DNA from: Hymenobacter armeniacus
GTDB taxonomy: Bacteria > Bacteroidota > Bacteroidia > Cytophagales > Hymenobacteraceae
Reading direction: 5' to 3'
Length of the DNA: 64,000 nucleotides
Assembly (NCBI RefSeq): GCF_014699055.1
Contig: NZ_JACXAC010000003.1
Span: forward strand, 124,001 to 188,000
A model generated the notes under the pieces. The model had not been told where the DNA came from and did no database searches. It saw nothing but the letters and a program-made list of their open reading frames with translations. Numbering within the stretch: position 1 is the first letter of the stretch; each line of letters begins with the position of its first letter. Shown one piece after another: positions 1 through 8,807 of this stretch. The translations under genes were made by a program, and so were the position numbers.

Positions 1-2
1 TC

Positions 3-1757
3 TGGCACCGGCGGCAAGTGCTGCACGAGGCCCTGGCTTATGTATACACTCCCGACTTTAGCAAAACCGAGCACATCGACCCCTCGGCGCTGGCTGCCAC
101 GCTCGGCGTGGTGCGCCAAAACAAAGACCGTGGCATCGATTTCCTCTTCGGTTCGCAGCAGCCTTACCTGTCCACGTATTTCAACTGGCTGGTGCTCGAC
201 AACCTCATGCTGTCGGAAGAAAAGCTGAGTGAGCTAGACCGCATTTTTGTAGGCACCTCCTCCGGTTACCGGTGGGCGCCGGGGTGGTCGACCGACGCGC
301 CGAGGCCCGCGCCCACGGCGCCGCAGCTGCGCACCGCCACCGCCACCAGCACCTACGACGCCCGCCAGCAGGCCTGGGTGAGCTGGGTGAACCTGGAAAT
401 TGCCAACCCATTCCCCACTATTCAAAACGGCGAATACCGCACGGCCATCGCCCTGCCTATTGGCTGCTGGGTGAGCGACTATTACCTGACCATTGGCAAT
501 CGGCAGGAGCGGGGCATTCTGGCCGAGAAGCGGGCGGCTACCTGGGTGTATGCCCAGATTCTGAATGAAAACCGCAGCCGCGACCCCGGCCTGCTCGTCT
601 ATCGCCGGGCCAACGAAATCTCAGTGCAGGTATACCCCGTGTCGGGCAGCGAGGTGCGCCGTACCCGCATTCAACTGCTGCACAAGGAACCGTGCACCCT
701 CACCGTCGACGGGCGCGTGCTCACCCTGGGCGACGCCACCGCGGCACCGCCCGTGGCCGCCCCCGTGGCCGTGCCCGGCAGCGGCGTGACCTACGTGAGT
801 GCCTTGGCCAAGCAGCGCCTGCCGCTGGTTCGGCGGCGTCCGTATTACCACTTTCTGCTCGATGCCTCGGCGGGGCAGGCTTCGGCGACGTACGAGGTGC
901 GCGTTGCGGACGTGCTAGCCCGGCCGCTGCCCAACGGGGCCCCTGCGCGGTTCAGCATCGTGAATGCGGCCACCACGCCCGTCCCCGCTGGCGCCGACTG
1001 GGCCGCGCAATTGAGCCGCATGCCCCTTGCCGGGGGCTTCTATCTCACGGGCGCAATCCGCCGCGTGTTGTTCGACTCGCAGGAGCACCCGGCCCCCACG
1101 TACCCGGTGCTGGTGGCCGTAACCGACAATCCGGACCACGCCGTGCTAGACTCCGACTTTGAGGAGTTCAGCAGCGCCTTTCCGGAGAGCGACGTGTTCT
1201 ACGTGCTGGGGGCCGATGGCCAACTCGTGCCCCATTCGCTGCGCCACGACGCCCGCATGCCGCTAGCGGCGGCTCCGCCCGCGGGCGGGCCGGCGGCCGT
1301 GCGGGCCTGGCCCACCGCCGCCCATCCGCGCGCTTACCTGCCCGATACGGATACGCCCAGCATTGTGCTGAGCCAGCGACCGGCCGTGCCCGACCCGGCC
1401 GCCGCGCCCACCAACCGCTGGCTCACGGGCCTGCTGCTGAGCGGCTACCACCAATGGCAAACGTTTCACCCCGAAGTGACCGACCAGGAGCGGGTGCCAT
1501 TCATCCAGGCCAGTTTCCGGGCCGGCATCCTCACGCCTTTTACTTCTTTTCTTGCTCTGGAAAACGACGCGCAGAAGGCCGCGCTGTACCGTAAGCAGGC
1601 CGAAACCCTGGCGGCGAACGCCTCGCTCGATACCCTGGAGAAAGATGCTCCGCCACCGGCCCAAACGCCCGTTGACGGAGGCGCCGCGCTGCTGCTGGCG
1701 GCCGGCGTCCTGCTGGCGGGCTGGTACCTGCGCCGCGCGCGTCCGGCCGTGGGCTAA
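3..1757 (+). CDS. VIT-domain protein with exosortase-type C-terminal tail (5' end outside window)
   Basis: The frame is open from the first codons of the window, so the GTG at 18 is not a real start and the N-terminus is missing; 584 residues are visible. Around residues 115-240 there is a VIT (vault / inter-alpha-trypsin) domain, with GILAEKRAATWVYAQIL and RDPGLLVYRRANEISVQVYP matching its core. The C-terminus is tripartite: the short motif PVDGG, a hydrophobic run of about 17 residues, then RRAR. That is the layout of exosortase sorting signals and is close to the PID-CTERM type of Bacteroidota. VIT proteins of this kind are known from the XrtN exosortase system, where they are membrane-associated partners; this assignment is from memory of the families. 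The exosortase itself would lie upstream, outside the window. A hairpin with T-runs follows the stop. Confidence 0.6.
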   Translation, partial: WHRRQVLHEALAYVYTPDFSKTEHIDPSALAATLGVVRQNKDRGIDFLFGSQQPYLSTYFNWLVLDNLMLSEEKLSELDRIFVGTSSGYRWAPGWSTDAPRPAPTAPQLRTATATSTYDARQQAWVSWVNLEIANPFPTIQNGEYRTAIALPIGCWVSDYYLTIGNRQERGILAEKRAATWVYAQILNENRSRDPGLLVYRRANEISVQVYPVSGSEVRRTRIQLLHKEPCTLTVDGRVLTLGDATAAPPVAAPVAVPGSGVTYVSALAKQRLPLVRRRPYYHFLLDASAGQASATYEVRVADVLARPLPNGAPARFSIVNAATTPVPAGADWAAQLSRMPLAGGFYLTGAIRRVLFDSQEHPAPTYPVLVAVTDNPDHAVLDSDFEEFSSAFPESDVFYVLGADGQLVPHSLRHDARMPLAAAPPAGGPAAVRAWPTAAHPRAYLPDTDTPSIVLSQRPAVPDPAAAPTNRWLTGLLLSGYHQWQTFHPEVTDQERVPFIQASFRAGILTPFTSFLALENDAQKAALYRKQAETLAANASLDTLEKDAPPPAQTPVDGGAALLLAAGVLLAGWYLRRARPAVG

Positions 1758-1786
1758 GGCAGCGGGAGATTGCCGAAATGCGCATA

Positions 1787-1822
1787 AAAAAAGGCGGCTC
1801 CCCGAGGGAAGCCGCCTTTTTT
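1787..1822. terminator. Bidirectional terminator between convergent genes
   Basis: The arms AAAAAAGGCGGCT and AGCCGCCTTTTTT form a GC-rich stem with A-runs and T-runs on both sides, so it can work on either strand. It serves the VIT gene (stop at 1757) and the PLD gene (stop at 1841). Confidence 0.85.
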
Positions 1823-1840
1823 GCATTGGTAGGCGAAGGG

Positions 1841-4189
1841 TTACTGCACCACCACGCGGCTCACTTGCGTGGCCTCAGGAGTGGTTACCTGCACCATGTA
1901 CAGGCCCGCCTTCAGCGCCGTGGCGTCGATGGTCAGGTCGGCACCGGTAAGGGGCTGGGTTTGGGTGAGCACCACGCGGCCGGTGGCATCGCGCAGCACC
2001 ACGGTAGCCGTGCGGGCCGAGGTGCTGGCCAAGTGCAGGTTGAAGCTGCCCTTGGTGGGATTGGGGTAGAGCTGCATGGTGCTGGCCTGCACCGTGCCGG
2101 TGCGGGTGGCCAGGGCAATGCGGCAGGCCGTTACGCCCTGGTTTTGCTCGGCAATGCGGGCGGCGTACTCCTGGTAGTATTGGTTGGCGATGCGCTGGTC
2201 GTGAATAACGAGGGTGTTTTCGTCGTTCTCGGTGTCGGCCGAAGCCGTCCAGTTGTGCGAGCCCACGAACACCGTCGGGTCCGACTGCGGGGCGCTGGCG
2301 TCCACAATCAGGGTTTTGTGGTGCATGATGCCGGTGCGGTTGTCGAGCAGGTAGCGCGAGCCCATGCCGCTCCGAATGGTGCGGAACACGAAGCCGGCCA
2401 CGCCGCTGGTGTCGTTGGTCAGGCCGTCGGAGCACTGCGCCATGTTGCGCTGCGTCACTTGGTCGGCAATGGCGCGGCCGATGTCGGTGCGCGTCACCAG
2501 CATCGAGAGGATGTGCATGTCGTAGTCGGCCGTGCGCACGGTTTCGATGAGGTGGGCGTTCACGTTGTCGGTGGGCGAAAACCACGATTCCACCTGCTTG
2601 CCGCCGATGACGAGGTAGTGGGGCGTGTTGTCGGTTTTGCGCGAGCCAAACAGGGGCGTGCCGGGCGTGGCCGTGGCGCTGCCCCACATCTCGTTGAATT
2701 CCAGCGTGTACACGCGGGCCAGGCTCTGGTCCTGCACGGTTACCACGTTGTTGCGGTCGGTGCTGAGCTGGGCCGGGGTCCAGTTCGTCGAGCCCGTCCA
2801 CACCATGGGCACGTTGGGGTTGGTGCTGTTGGCGTCAATCACCACAAACTTGTTGTGCATGATGGAGCTGCCGCTGCTGCCGGTCTGGGCCGGGCGGAAG
2901 ATGCGCGGGATGGCCGCGTTCAGGCTGCCAATGCTCACGTTGGCGTTGTCGTCTTCGTAAATCACGCGCACGGCCACGCCGCGGGCCTGGGCGGCGTTCA
3001 CCGCATTTAGAATCGCGGCGTTGTTCCAGTTGTAGATGGTGATGTCCAGCGTCTGGGTGGCGCGGCCGATGTAGCGGGCCAGCGTGTCGGCCACGCTGCC
3101 GTTGGGGGCGTACACGGCGGCGTTGCCGGCCAGGGCCAGCGTGTTATCCACGGGGCGGGTGAAGTAGGTGCGCATGCGGCCCGACGAGAGCGAAGCCGTA
3201 ATCATGGGCACCACGCGCGACTCCGAGCGGCCCACGCTGTTCACCGACACGGCCTGCACGTAGTACACCGTGGCCGGCTGCAGGCCCGTCAGGGTTTGGG
3301 TGTGGGCCGTGGTGAGGGCCGTGTTGCCGGCCACCGTCGTGAACGTGCCGGTGGGGCTGGTGGCGTACGACAGCTGGGTGTTGCCGGCGTTGGCCGTGTT
3401 GAACGTGACCGTGAAGCCGGTGGTGCTGATGTTGGTCGGCTTCGGCGTGCTGGTCAGGTTGGGCGTCAGGCCCTGGATGAAGTCCGGGTACTTGCGGTTC
3501 AGCAGCTGGTAGCCGCCCGTGGTGGACGTGGCCGACGAGCTATACTGGCTCATGATGCCCACGGCGTCGAACGTGCCCGTGGGGCTGGGCTTGCCGATGA
3601 GGCCGTCGGGGCCGTTGGAGTTGGTGGGCACGTAGGTGACCAGCGTCGAGTTGTTGTTGAGGCGGTAAGTGGTGTTGGCCGTGAACGACGTCACCGACGC
3701 GCCGCCGGTCGTGTTCACCGACGTCAGGCCGTTGATGCGCACCAGCATGCCCTCGTACTGCTCGGCGTAGGCCGAAGCCGCCTGGGCCGACGGAAACACC
3801 ACCGGCGCCGGAATGGGCCGGTTGCCGGCCAGCACGGTCACCGACGTGATGGGGTCAATTTCGAGCAGGCCGCGGAACATTTTCAACCCGCCCGTTACCT
3901 GAATGCTGTCGCCGGGCACGAGCTGCGACACCAGCGGGCCCGTGGCGCCGCCCGTCGTGTACACCCCGATGCCGGCCGTGCCGTCCTGAATGTAGCGAAT
4001 GATGCTCACCGACGAGCCCAACTCGTCGCCGTTCGTCACCGTGCCGCGCACCGTCACGGTGGGCCCTTGGGTGGTGTTGGTGGTGGGGGCCAGGGCCCGT
4101 GCCGCCGCAATGGTAATGGGTGTCTGAGCTTGCGCGGCGTGCCACGAAGTGGCGCACGCCAGCAGCGCCAGCAGGGTAAATTTCTTCAT
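1841..4189 (-). CDS. Secreted phospholipase D-like protein with OB-type and FnIII domains, T9SS type A sorted
   Basis: A 782-residue exported protein. It starts with a signal peptide (MKKFTLLALLACATSWHAAQA). The first ~250 residues (TVTVRGTVTNGDE, IRYIQDGTAGIGVY, GDSIQVTG) resemble the OB-fold/DUF5689-type domain found in secreted Bacteroidota nucleases. A fibronectin III-like domain follows at ~260-350. Two PLD domains come next, each with an HxKx4D motif: HNKFVVID near residue 445 and HHKTLIVD near 623, each followed by a G-S-x-N-W motif. The last ~75 residues (LYPNPTKGSFNLHL onward) are a T9SS type A sorting domain. A role as a surface or extracellular phosphodiesterase or nuclease is inferred from the domains. 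The neighbour at 4309-5310 is a paralogue of the N-terminal half. A weak -7 box (CATCTTTG, 4246-4253) lies about 56 bases before the start. Confidence 0.85.
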   Translation of the reverse strand: MKKFTLLALLACATSWHAAQAQTPITIAAARALAPTTNTTQGPTVTVRGTVTNGDELGSSVSIIRYIQDGTAGIGVYTTGGATGPLVSQLVPGDSIQVTGGLKMFRGLLEIDPITSVTVLAGNRPIPAPVVFPSAQAASAYAEQYEGMLVRINGLTSVNTTGGASVTSFTANTTYRLNNNSTLVTYVPTNSNGPDGLIGKPSPTGTFDAVGIMSQYSSSATSTTGGYQLLNRKYPDFIQGLTPNLTSTPKPTNISTTGFTVTFNTANAGNTQLSYATSPTGTFTTVAGNTALTTAHTQTLTGLQPATVYYVQAVSVNSVGRSESRVVPMITASLSSGRMRTYFTRPVDNTLALAGNAAVYAPNGSVADTLARYIGRATQTLDITIYNWNNAAILNAVNAAQARGVAVRVIYEDDNANVSIGSLNAAIPRIFRPAQTGSSGSSIMHNKFVVIDANSTNPNVPMVWTGSTNWTPAQLSTDRNNVVTVQDQSLARVYTLEFNEMWGSATATPGTPLFGSRKTDNTPHYLVIGGKQVESWFSPTDNVNAHLIETVRTADYDMHILSMLVTRTDIGRAIADQVTQRNMAQCSDGLTNDTSGVAGFVFRTIRSGMGSRYLLDNRTGIMHHKTLIVDASAPQSDPTVFVGSHNWTASADTENDENTLVIHDQRIANQYYQEYAARIAEQNQGVTACRIALATRTGTVQASTMQLYPNPTKGSFNLHLASTSARTATVVLRDATGRVVLTQTQPLTGADLTIDATALKAGLYMVQVTTPEATQVSRVVVQ

Positions 4190-4245
4190 AAAGAAGCGAG
4201 TGTGATGAAACGGTTAGGTCTTTAAAAATGTGGGAAGCCGAATTA

Positions 4246-4253
4246 CAAAGATG
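4246..4253 (-). promoter_or_regulatory. Possible -7 box for the PLD gene
   Basis: CATCTTTG on the minus strand matches the Bacteroidota -7 consensus TAnnTTTG except at the first base. It lies 56 bases upstream of the ATG at 4189. Position only; no clear -33 element was seen. Confidence 0.3.
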
Positions 4254-4308
4254 CTGAATTTCAACGAAACCAGCGGCCCTGCTCCCACGGCCGGCCCAAC
4301 AGCGGCCC

Positions 4309-5310
4309 CTAGTTTTTGGTGCCCGGCCGGCTCCGTTTGCCGCTGCTGGTGATGAACGGCACGGGCGCGGCCGTTTCGGTGCCGGCGGCGTTGCGCGAGC
4401 TCACCTCCACGTAGTAAGTGGTGCCCGGAATCAGGTCGCTCAGCGTGAGGCTGTGGCGGGTGGTGAGAGTGGCATCGGTCCGCACCTCCTTCAATTCCTG
4501 GGCGTTGAGGCCGTAGCGCACGCGTGTGTCGCCGGCGTTCAGAGTCGAGTACACCACCGTGAAGCCCGTCGGGCTCACGTCCACCGGCACGGGCTCTTCG
4601 GTGAGGCGGGGCAGGCCGCCGCCCAGCACCAAGTCGGAGGCCAGGCGCGGCAGCAGCTGGTAGCCGCCCGTGCCGCTGGGCGAGTACTGGCTCAGCACGC
4701 CGCGCAGGTCAAAGGTTTCGGTGGGCGGCGTGGCATCCACGAGGCCGCCCGGGCCGGTGCTGGCGGCGCCCACCCGCACCAGCGTGCCCGGCTGCCCATT
4801 GATGAGGTAGTTGGCGTTGCCGGCCAGGGCCGTGACGGGCGTGCCGGCGGGCGTGAGCAGGCGCGGCACGCCCGTGATTTCGAGCAGGCGGCCTTCGTTG
4901 GCTTCCACAAACGCGCTGGTGGCCTGCGCCAGGGGCACCTGCAGGGCGCGCAGCCGCACGCCGCCGGCCAGCTTGTGAAACGAGGCCACGGGGTCCATTT
5001 CCAGCAGCCCGTTGTAGAGCTTCAATTGGCCCGTCACCTGAATGCTGTCGCCGGCGTGCAGCTCGCCGTAGCCCGGCAGCTTGGCCGGCTGGGCGTAGAG
5101 GGCCAGGCCCGCCTCGGCGTCCTGGATGTAGCGGATGTTGCCCATCTCGGCGCCGTTGAGCACCACGGCGCGCACCGTGACGGTGCTGCCGGCCCCGAGG
5201 GCCCGGGCGGCTTTCACGGTGAGAACGGGAGGAGCGGCGGGGCCGGGGGCGGCCTGTGCGGTGGCCGTCAGGCCGGCAAAAAGCGAAACGAAAGTGAGCA
5301 GCTTGGTCAT
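4309..5310 (-). CDS. Secreted OB-type/FnIII protein, paralogue of the PLD protein N-terminus
   Basis: A 333-residue protein with a signal peptide (MTKLLTFVSLFAGLTATAQA). It shares the architecture of the first ~340 residues of the neighbouring PLD protein: TVTVRAVVLNGAEMGNIRY, GDSIQVTG, GLLEMDPV, LSQYSPSGTGGYQLL, then an FnIII-like segment ending IPGTTYYVEVSSRNAAGTE. It has no PLD domains and no T9SS tail, and ends SGKRSRPGTKN. It is probably a duplicate that lost, or never gained, the catalytic half. The function is unknown; it may bind or accompany the PLD protein. GAGATTTG upstream is a weak -7 candidate. Confidence 0.75.
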   Translation of the reverse strand: MTKLLTFVSLFAGLTATAQAAPGPAAPPVLTVKAARALGAGSTVTVRAVVLNGAEMGNIRYIQDAEAGLALYAQPAKLPGYGELHAGDSIQVTGQLKLYNGLLEMDPVASFHKLAGGVRLRALQVPLAQATSAFVEANEGRLLEITGVPRLLTPAGTPVTALAGNANYLINGQPGTLVRVGAASTGPGGLVDATPPTETFDLRGVLSQYSPSGTGGYQLLPRLASDLVLGGGLPRLTEEPVPVDVSPTGFTVVYSTLNAGDTRVRYGLNAQELKEVRTDATLTTRHSLTLSDLIPGTTYYVEVSSRNAAGTETAAPVPFITSSGKRSRPGTKN

Positions 5311-5429
5311 GGCGTGAATTGAAGAATATGTAGACCGAGAAAGAAGAGCTTACGCAAATCTCGTTATAAATTCTTCATTCGCTGTGCTCATTCACAGTAA
5401 TTGCCCTATTTTGTTGCAATACTATTTTA

Positions 5430-6464
5430 TCACAAAATATTAACTTCCGGATGAAGCTCGACCGCAAACTGCTCGCGCACGGAGGCTATGATTTCTTCGG
5501 CCAGCTGCCGCACTTCGGCGCCGGTGGCGCCGCCGTGGTTCACCAGCACCAGGGCCTGGCGGGCGTGCACGCCGTGGGTGCCCGCGCCTGCGCCGCGGCG
5601 CAGGCCCTTCCAGCCGGCCCGCTCGATGAGCCAGCCCGCGGGCACCTTCACGCCGCCGGGCACGGGGTAGCCGGGCAGGTCGGGGTACTGCTGCTTGAGC
5701 TGGTCGAACTTGGCCTGCGATACTTCGGGGTTCTTGAAAAACGAGCCCGCGTTGCCGATTTCGGCCGGGTCGGGCAGCTTGCTGCGGCGGATGTGCACCA
5801 CGGCCCGGCTCACGTCGTGCGGGGTGGGCTCGCCCTCGATGCCCATTTCAGCCAGCGTTTCGGCAATGGCGCCGTAGCGCACGTTGGGCCGGGCTTGGCG
5901 GTGCAGGCGCAGCACCACGGCCGTGACCACAAATTGCCCTTTGAGCACGTTTTTGAAGACGCTTTCGCGGTAGCCGAAGCCGCACTCCTCGGCCGTGAAC
6001 ACGCGCAGCGCGCCGGTGGCAATCTCGACGGCTTCGAGGCGGTCGAAGGTGTCGCGCAGCTCGGCCCCGTAGGCGCCGATGTTTTGCAGCGGCGCGGCGC
6101 CCACCGTGCCGGGAATGAGGGAGAGGTTTTCGATGCCGCTCAGTTGCTGGTCCAGCGCGTATTCCACGAGGCCGTGCCAGCTTTCGCCGGCCCCGGCCCG
6201 CACCAGCGCGGTGTGGGTGTCGGCGTCTTCGCGCAGGATTTCCAGCCCGCGAATCTCGTTTTTGAGCACCACGCCGTCGAAGTCTTGGGTAAAGAGCAGA
6301 TTGGAGCCCCCGCCCAGAATGAGCTTTTCGGCGGCCTGTACCTGGGGCTGCTGCAGCAGCTCGCGTAGCTCATCGGCGGAAGCAAAGCGGGCGAAATAGC
6401 GGGCCTTCACGTCGAGGCCAAAGGTGTTGTAAGGGCGGAGGGAAACGTTTTCTTCGAGAACCAT
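5430..6464 (-). CDS. murB: UDP-N-acetylenolpyruvoylglucosamine reductase MurB
   Basis: MurB reduces UDP-GlcNAc-enolpyruvate to UDP-MurNAc using NADPH and bound FAD, the second committed step of peptidoglycan synthesis in the cytoplasm. The protein has 344 residues, usual for type I MurB. The FAD-binding segment SLIPGTVGAAPLQNIGAYGA, the type I loop CGFGYRESVFK, the active-site NAGSFFKNP and the C-terminal glutamate in ELHPEVNIL are all present. The ATG at 6464 was chosen rather than the longer frame from 6506, because the upstream extension (MDARAMPGRRYLCG) reads through a perfect -7 box TACCTTTG that ends four bases before this ATG. It is a single-gene unit on the minus strand. Confidence 0.95.
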   Translation of the reverse strand: MVLEENVSLRPYNTFGLDVKARYFARFASADELRELLQQPQVQAAEKLILGGGSNLLFTQDFDGVVLKNEIRGLEILREDADTHTALVRAGAGESWHGLVEYALDQQLSGIENLSLIPGTVGAAPLQNIGAYGAELRDTFDRLEAVEIATGALRVFTAEECGFGYRESVFKNVLKGQFVVTAVVLRLHRQARPNVRYGAIAETLAEMGIEGEPTPHDVSRAVVHIRRSKLPDPAEIGNAGSFFKNPEVSQAKFDQLKQQYPDLPGYPVPGGVKVPAGWLIERAGWKGLRRGAGAGTHGVHARQALVLVNHGGATGAEVRQLAEEIIASVREQFAVELHPEVNIL

Positions 6465-6468
6465 GCCG

Positions 6469-6476
6469 CAAAGGTA
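6469..6476 (-). promoter_or_regulatory. -7 promoter box of murB, 4 bases before the start codon
   Basis: TACCTTTG fits TAnnTTTG exactly. Only CGGC separates it from the ATG at 6464, so transcription should begin at or next to the start codon (leaderless mRNA). It also fixes the choice of start. Confidence 0.6.
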
Positions 6477-6690
6477 CCGGCGGCCGGGCATGGCGCGGGC
6501 GTCCAACCGTGAGAGATGTTTGTGCTTCGGCTGCCCTGTTTGTACCGCCCTTAAGCAAGTTGTGCTCTTAAATAGTGGTATTTATGCCAATCACGGCGTG
6601 CTTATACCCCAGATAAGAAACTTGTGCTGTTAGCAATTGCGCAAGTCTTGGGCTGCTACAGAGTTGGACATAAGGCAAGGATTCTTTGGC

Positions 6691-6698
6691 GACCTTTG
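6691..6698 (+). promoter_or_regulatory. Possible -7 box of kptA, 5 bases before the start codon
   Basis: GACCTTTG matches the -7 consensus except for the first base and ends five bases before the ATG at 6704. Confidence 0.4.
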
Positions 6699-6703
6699 GC
6701 GCC

Positions 6704-7249
6704 ATGGATACCAAGCAAACCACTCGTCTGAGTAAGTTTCTGAGCCTACACCTGCGCCACCAGCCGGCCGCCATCGGCCTGAGCTTGCAGGAGGGCGGCT
6801 GGGTTGGGGTGGCCGAATTGCTAGCCGCCTGCGCGGCGCATGGCACGCCCATCAGTCCGGCCGAACTGGCCGAAATTGTGGAAGGCAGCGACAAGAAGCG
6901 CTTCGCCTTCGATGCCGCCGGCACCCGCATTCGGGCCCAGCAAGGCCATAGCGTAGAAGTTGATTTGCAGCTAGCGCCCGCCGTGCCGCCGCCTGTGCTG
7001 TACCACGGCACGGCTCCGGCCGCCTTGCCGGCCATCCGGCGTGAGGGCTTGCAGAAAATGGACCGCCACCACGTGCACCTCTCGCCCGGCGAGGAAACCG
7101 CTCGGCGGGTGGGCGCCCGGCGGGGCCGGCCCGTTATCCTGAAAATTGATGCGGCTGGGTTACACGCCGCGGGCGGCGTTTTCTACGAGTCGGGCAACGG
7201 CGTGTGGCTGGTGGATGCCGTGCCACACCTGTTTATTCAGGAACTGTAG
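6704..7249 (+). CDS. kptA: RNA 2'-phosphotransferase (KptA/Tpt1 family)
   Basis: A 181-residue member of the family that removes the 2'-phosphate left by tRNA splicing ligases, using NAD+ and releasing ADP-ribose 1'',2''-cyclic phosphate. The N-terminal winged-helix part has the family signature TRLSKFLSLHLRHQP, followed by DKKRFAF. The C-terminal ADP-ribosyltransferase-like part contains LYHGTAPAALPAIRREGL, HHVHLS and RPVILKIDA. Bacteria lack the eukaryotic splicing pathway, so the physiological substrate is not known. The ATG at 6704 is preferred to 6686 because a -7-like box lies between them. The stop at 7249 is close to the convergent transporter stop at 7259, with no room for a separate terminator. 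Confidence 0.92.
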   Translation: MDTKQTTRLSKFLSLHLRHQPAAIGLSLQEGGWVGVAELLAACAAHGTPISPAELAEIVEGSDKKRFAFDAAGTRIRAQQGHSVEVDLQLAPAVPPPVLYHGTAPAALPAIRREGLQKMDRHHVHLSPGEETARRVGARRGRPVILKIDAAGLHAAGGVFYESGNGVWLVDAVPHLFIQEL

Positions 7250-7258
7250 AACGGGGAA

Positions 7259-8653
7259 TTACCGCACCCGGTAGCCGCTCAGCGCATAAAACAGCAGGTA
7301 CAGGTAGCACAGCGCCGGCACCACAAACGCCACCCGCAGCCCGCCCCCGTGCGTGGCCAGCCAGCCCATGAGCGGCGGAATGAGCGCCCCGCCCACAATG
7401 GCCATAATCAGGTACGACGAGCCTTGTTTGGTGAACGGCCCCAGCCCGGTGATGGCCAGCGGGAAGATGACGGGCCACATGATGGAGTTCATCAGCCCGC
7501 AGAGCACGATGAGCCACAGGGCCGTTTCGCCGGTGCTCAGGATGCTCGCGCCCACCAGGGCCACGCCCGCCGCGCACACCGCCACCAACAGGGCGCGGTT
7601 GTGAAACTTGAGCAGCAGCGGGATGCCCACCACGCGCCCAATCAGCGAGCCGAACCAATACGAGGACACCAGCACCGCGCCCACGGCCTTGGTGAAGCCG
7701 GCGGCGGTGTCGATGGGGGCGGGGTCCTGGCCGAAGAGAACGCCCACGTAGTTGGTGGCCACGTTGAGGCCGCGCACCAGGCTTTGGGTGAAGCTGGAAA
7801 GCTGCTGAATGCCCTGCGACTCGCCGTAGCGAATGAGGAACGAGCCCAAGCCTACTTCTACGCCCACGTACACGAAAATAGCCACCACGCCCAGCACCAA
7901 GTGCGGGAACGCCAGCGCCGACGTGCGCCCCGGTGCCATGGGCCGGGCCTCTTCGGCCGCTTCTTCGGGAATGCCTTCGATGTCGGGCAACTTCACGAGG
8001 AAGAAAAACATGGCCGCCAGCAGCACCAAAAACACGGCCAGGCCGATGTAAGGCCCTTTCACGAGTTGCGATTCCTCGGCCAGGCGCTCGCTCAGCGGCA
8101 GGGCCGCCAGCCGGGCTTTCAGGGCCACCGAGCCGCCAAACAGCACCAGGCCGCCCACCAGCGGCGAGAGGCTGCCCCCGAAGTTGTTGGCCACGCCCAC
8201 CACGCTCACCCGCGCCGCCGCGCCGCGCGCCGGCCCCAGGATGCTCACGTAAGGATTGGCCGCTACCTGCAGCAGCGTGATACCCGCGCCCAGCGTGGCC
8301 AGCGCCGTGAGGAACAGCGCAAAAGCGCGCGAGTCGGCCGCCGGAATGAAGAGTAGCGCGCCCACGGCCATCACCAGCAGGCCCACCACAATGCCGCGCT
8401 GGTAGCCCAGCTTCCGCAGCACCCAGCCGGCCGGCAGCGACATCAGAAAATACGCCCCGAAAAAGGCCGACTGCACGGCTGAGGACTGCAAATCGGTGAG
8501 CTGGCACACGTCCTTGAGGTAGGGCATGAGCACGTCGTTGAAGTTGGTGACGGCGCCGAACAGGAAGAACAGCGTGGTCATCAGCACCATGGGGCCGGCG
8601 TAGGAGCGAGCGGGTGCGGCAGTGGTAGCCGCTGAAGAAACTGGAATAGCCAT
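7259..8653 (-). CDS. FucP/GluP-type MFS sugar transporter
   Basis: A 464-residue inner-membrane permease with about 12 hydrophobic helices. The motif GAGITLLQVAANPYVSILGP is characteristic of the fucose/glucose/galactose:H+ symporter branch of the major facilitator superfamily, as are VTNFNDVLMPYLKD in the first helix and QSAFFGAYFLMSLPAG in the second. The sugar cannot be read from sequence. The ATG at 8653 was chosen: the upstream extension (MWPAFLYLPPR) is encoded inside a terminator hairpin and a TACCTTCC promoter-like box (8661-8668). It is transcribed alone and is convergent with kptA. Confidence 0.9.
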   Translation of the reverse strand: MAIPVSSAATTAAPARSYAGPMVLMTTLFFLFGAVTNFNDVLMPYLKDVCQLTDLQSSAVQSAFFGAYFLMSLPAGWVLRKLGYQRGIVVGLLVMAVGALLFIPAADSRAFALFLTALATLGAGITLLQVAANPYVSILGPARGAAARVSVVGVANNFGGSLSPLVGGLVLFGGSVALKARLAALPLSERLAEESQLVKGPYIGLAVFLVLLAAMFFFLVKLPDIEGIPEEAAEEARPMAPGRTSALAFPHLVLGVVAIFVYVGVEVGLGSFLIRYGESQGIQQLSSFTQSLVRGLNVATNYVGVLFGQDPAPIDTAAGFTKAVGAVLVSSYWFGSLIGRVVGIPLLLKFHNRALLVAVCAAGVALVGASILSTGETALWLIVLCGLMNSIMWPVIFPLAITGLGPFTKQGSSYLIMAIVGGALIPPLMGWLATHGGGLRVAFVVPALCYLYLLFYALSGYRVR

Positions 8654-8669
8654 ACGCGGCGGAAGGTAC

Positions 8670-8698
8670 AAAAAAGCCGGCCACATAGGGCCGGCTTT
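8670..8698 (-). terminator. Terminator downstream of the 8808-9542 lipoprotein gene
   Basis: On the minus strand, AAAGCCGGCC and GGCCGGCTTT form a perfect 10-bp stem with a 6-base loop, followed by a T-run. It ends next to the presumed promoter box of the downstream transporter gene, which separates the two units. Confidence 0.75.
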
Positions 8699-8807
8699 AA
8701 GGAAGGATTACGTGATAAAGCGAGTGAGCCGACTTGGCAAATCCAACCCATGGATAAGCAATAACGGCTGAATGACTGCTGCTAGTGAGCAACTGCCGGC
8801 AGTTGCA

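Noticed and set aside
18..1757. GTG at 18 as the start of the first gene
   Set aside because: The frame is open upstream of it to the window edge with protein-like sequence, so the gene is cut rather than starting there.
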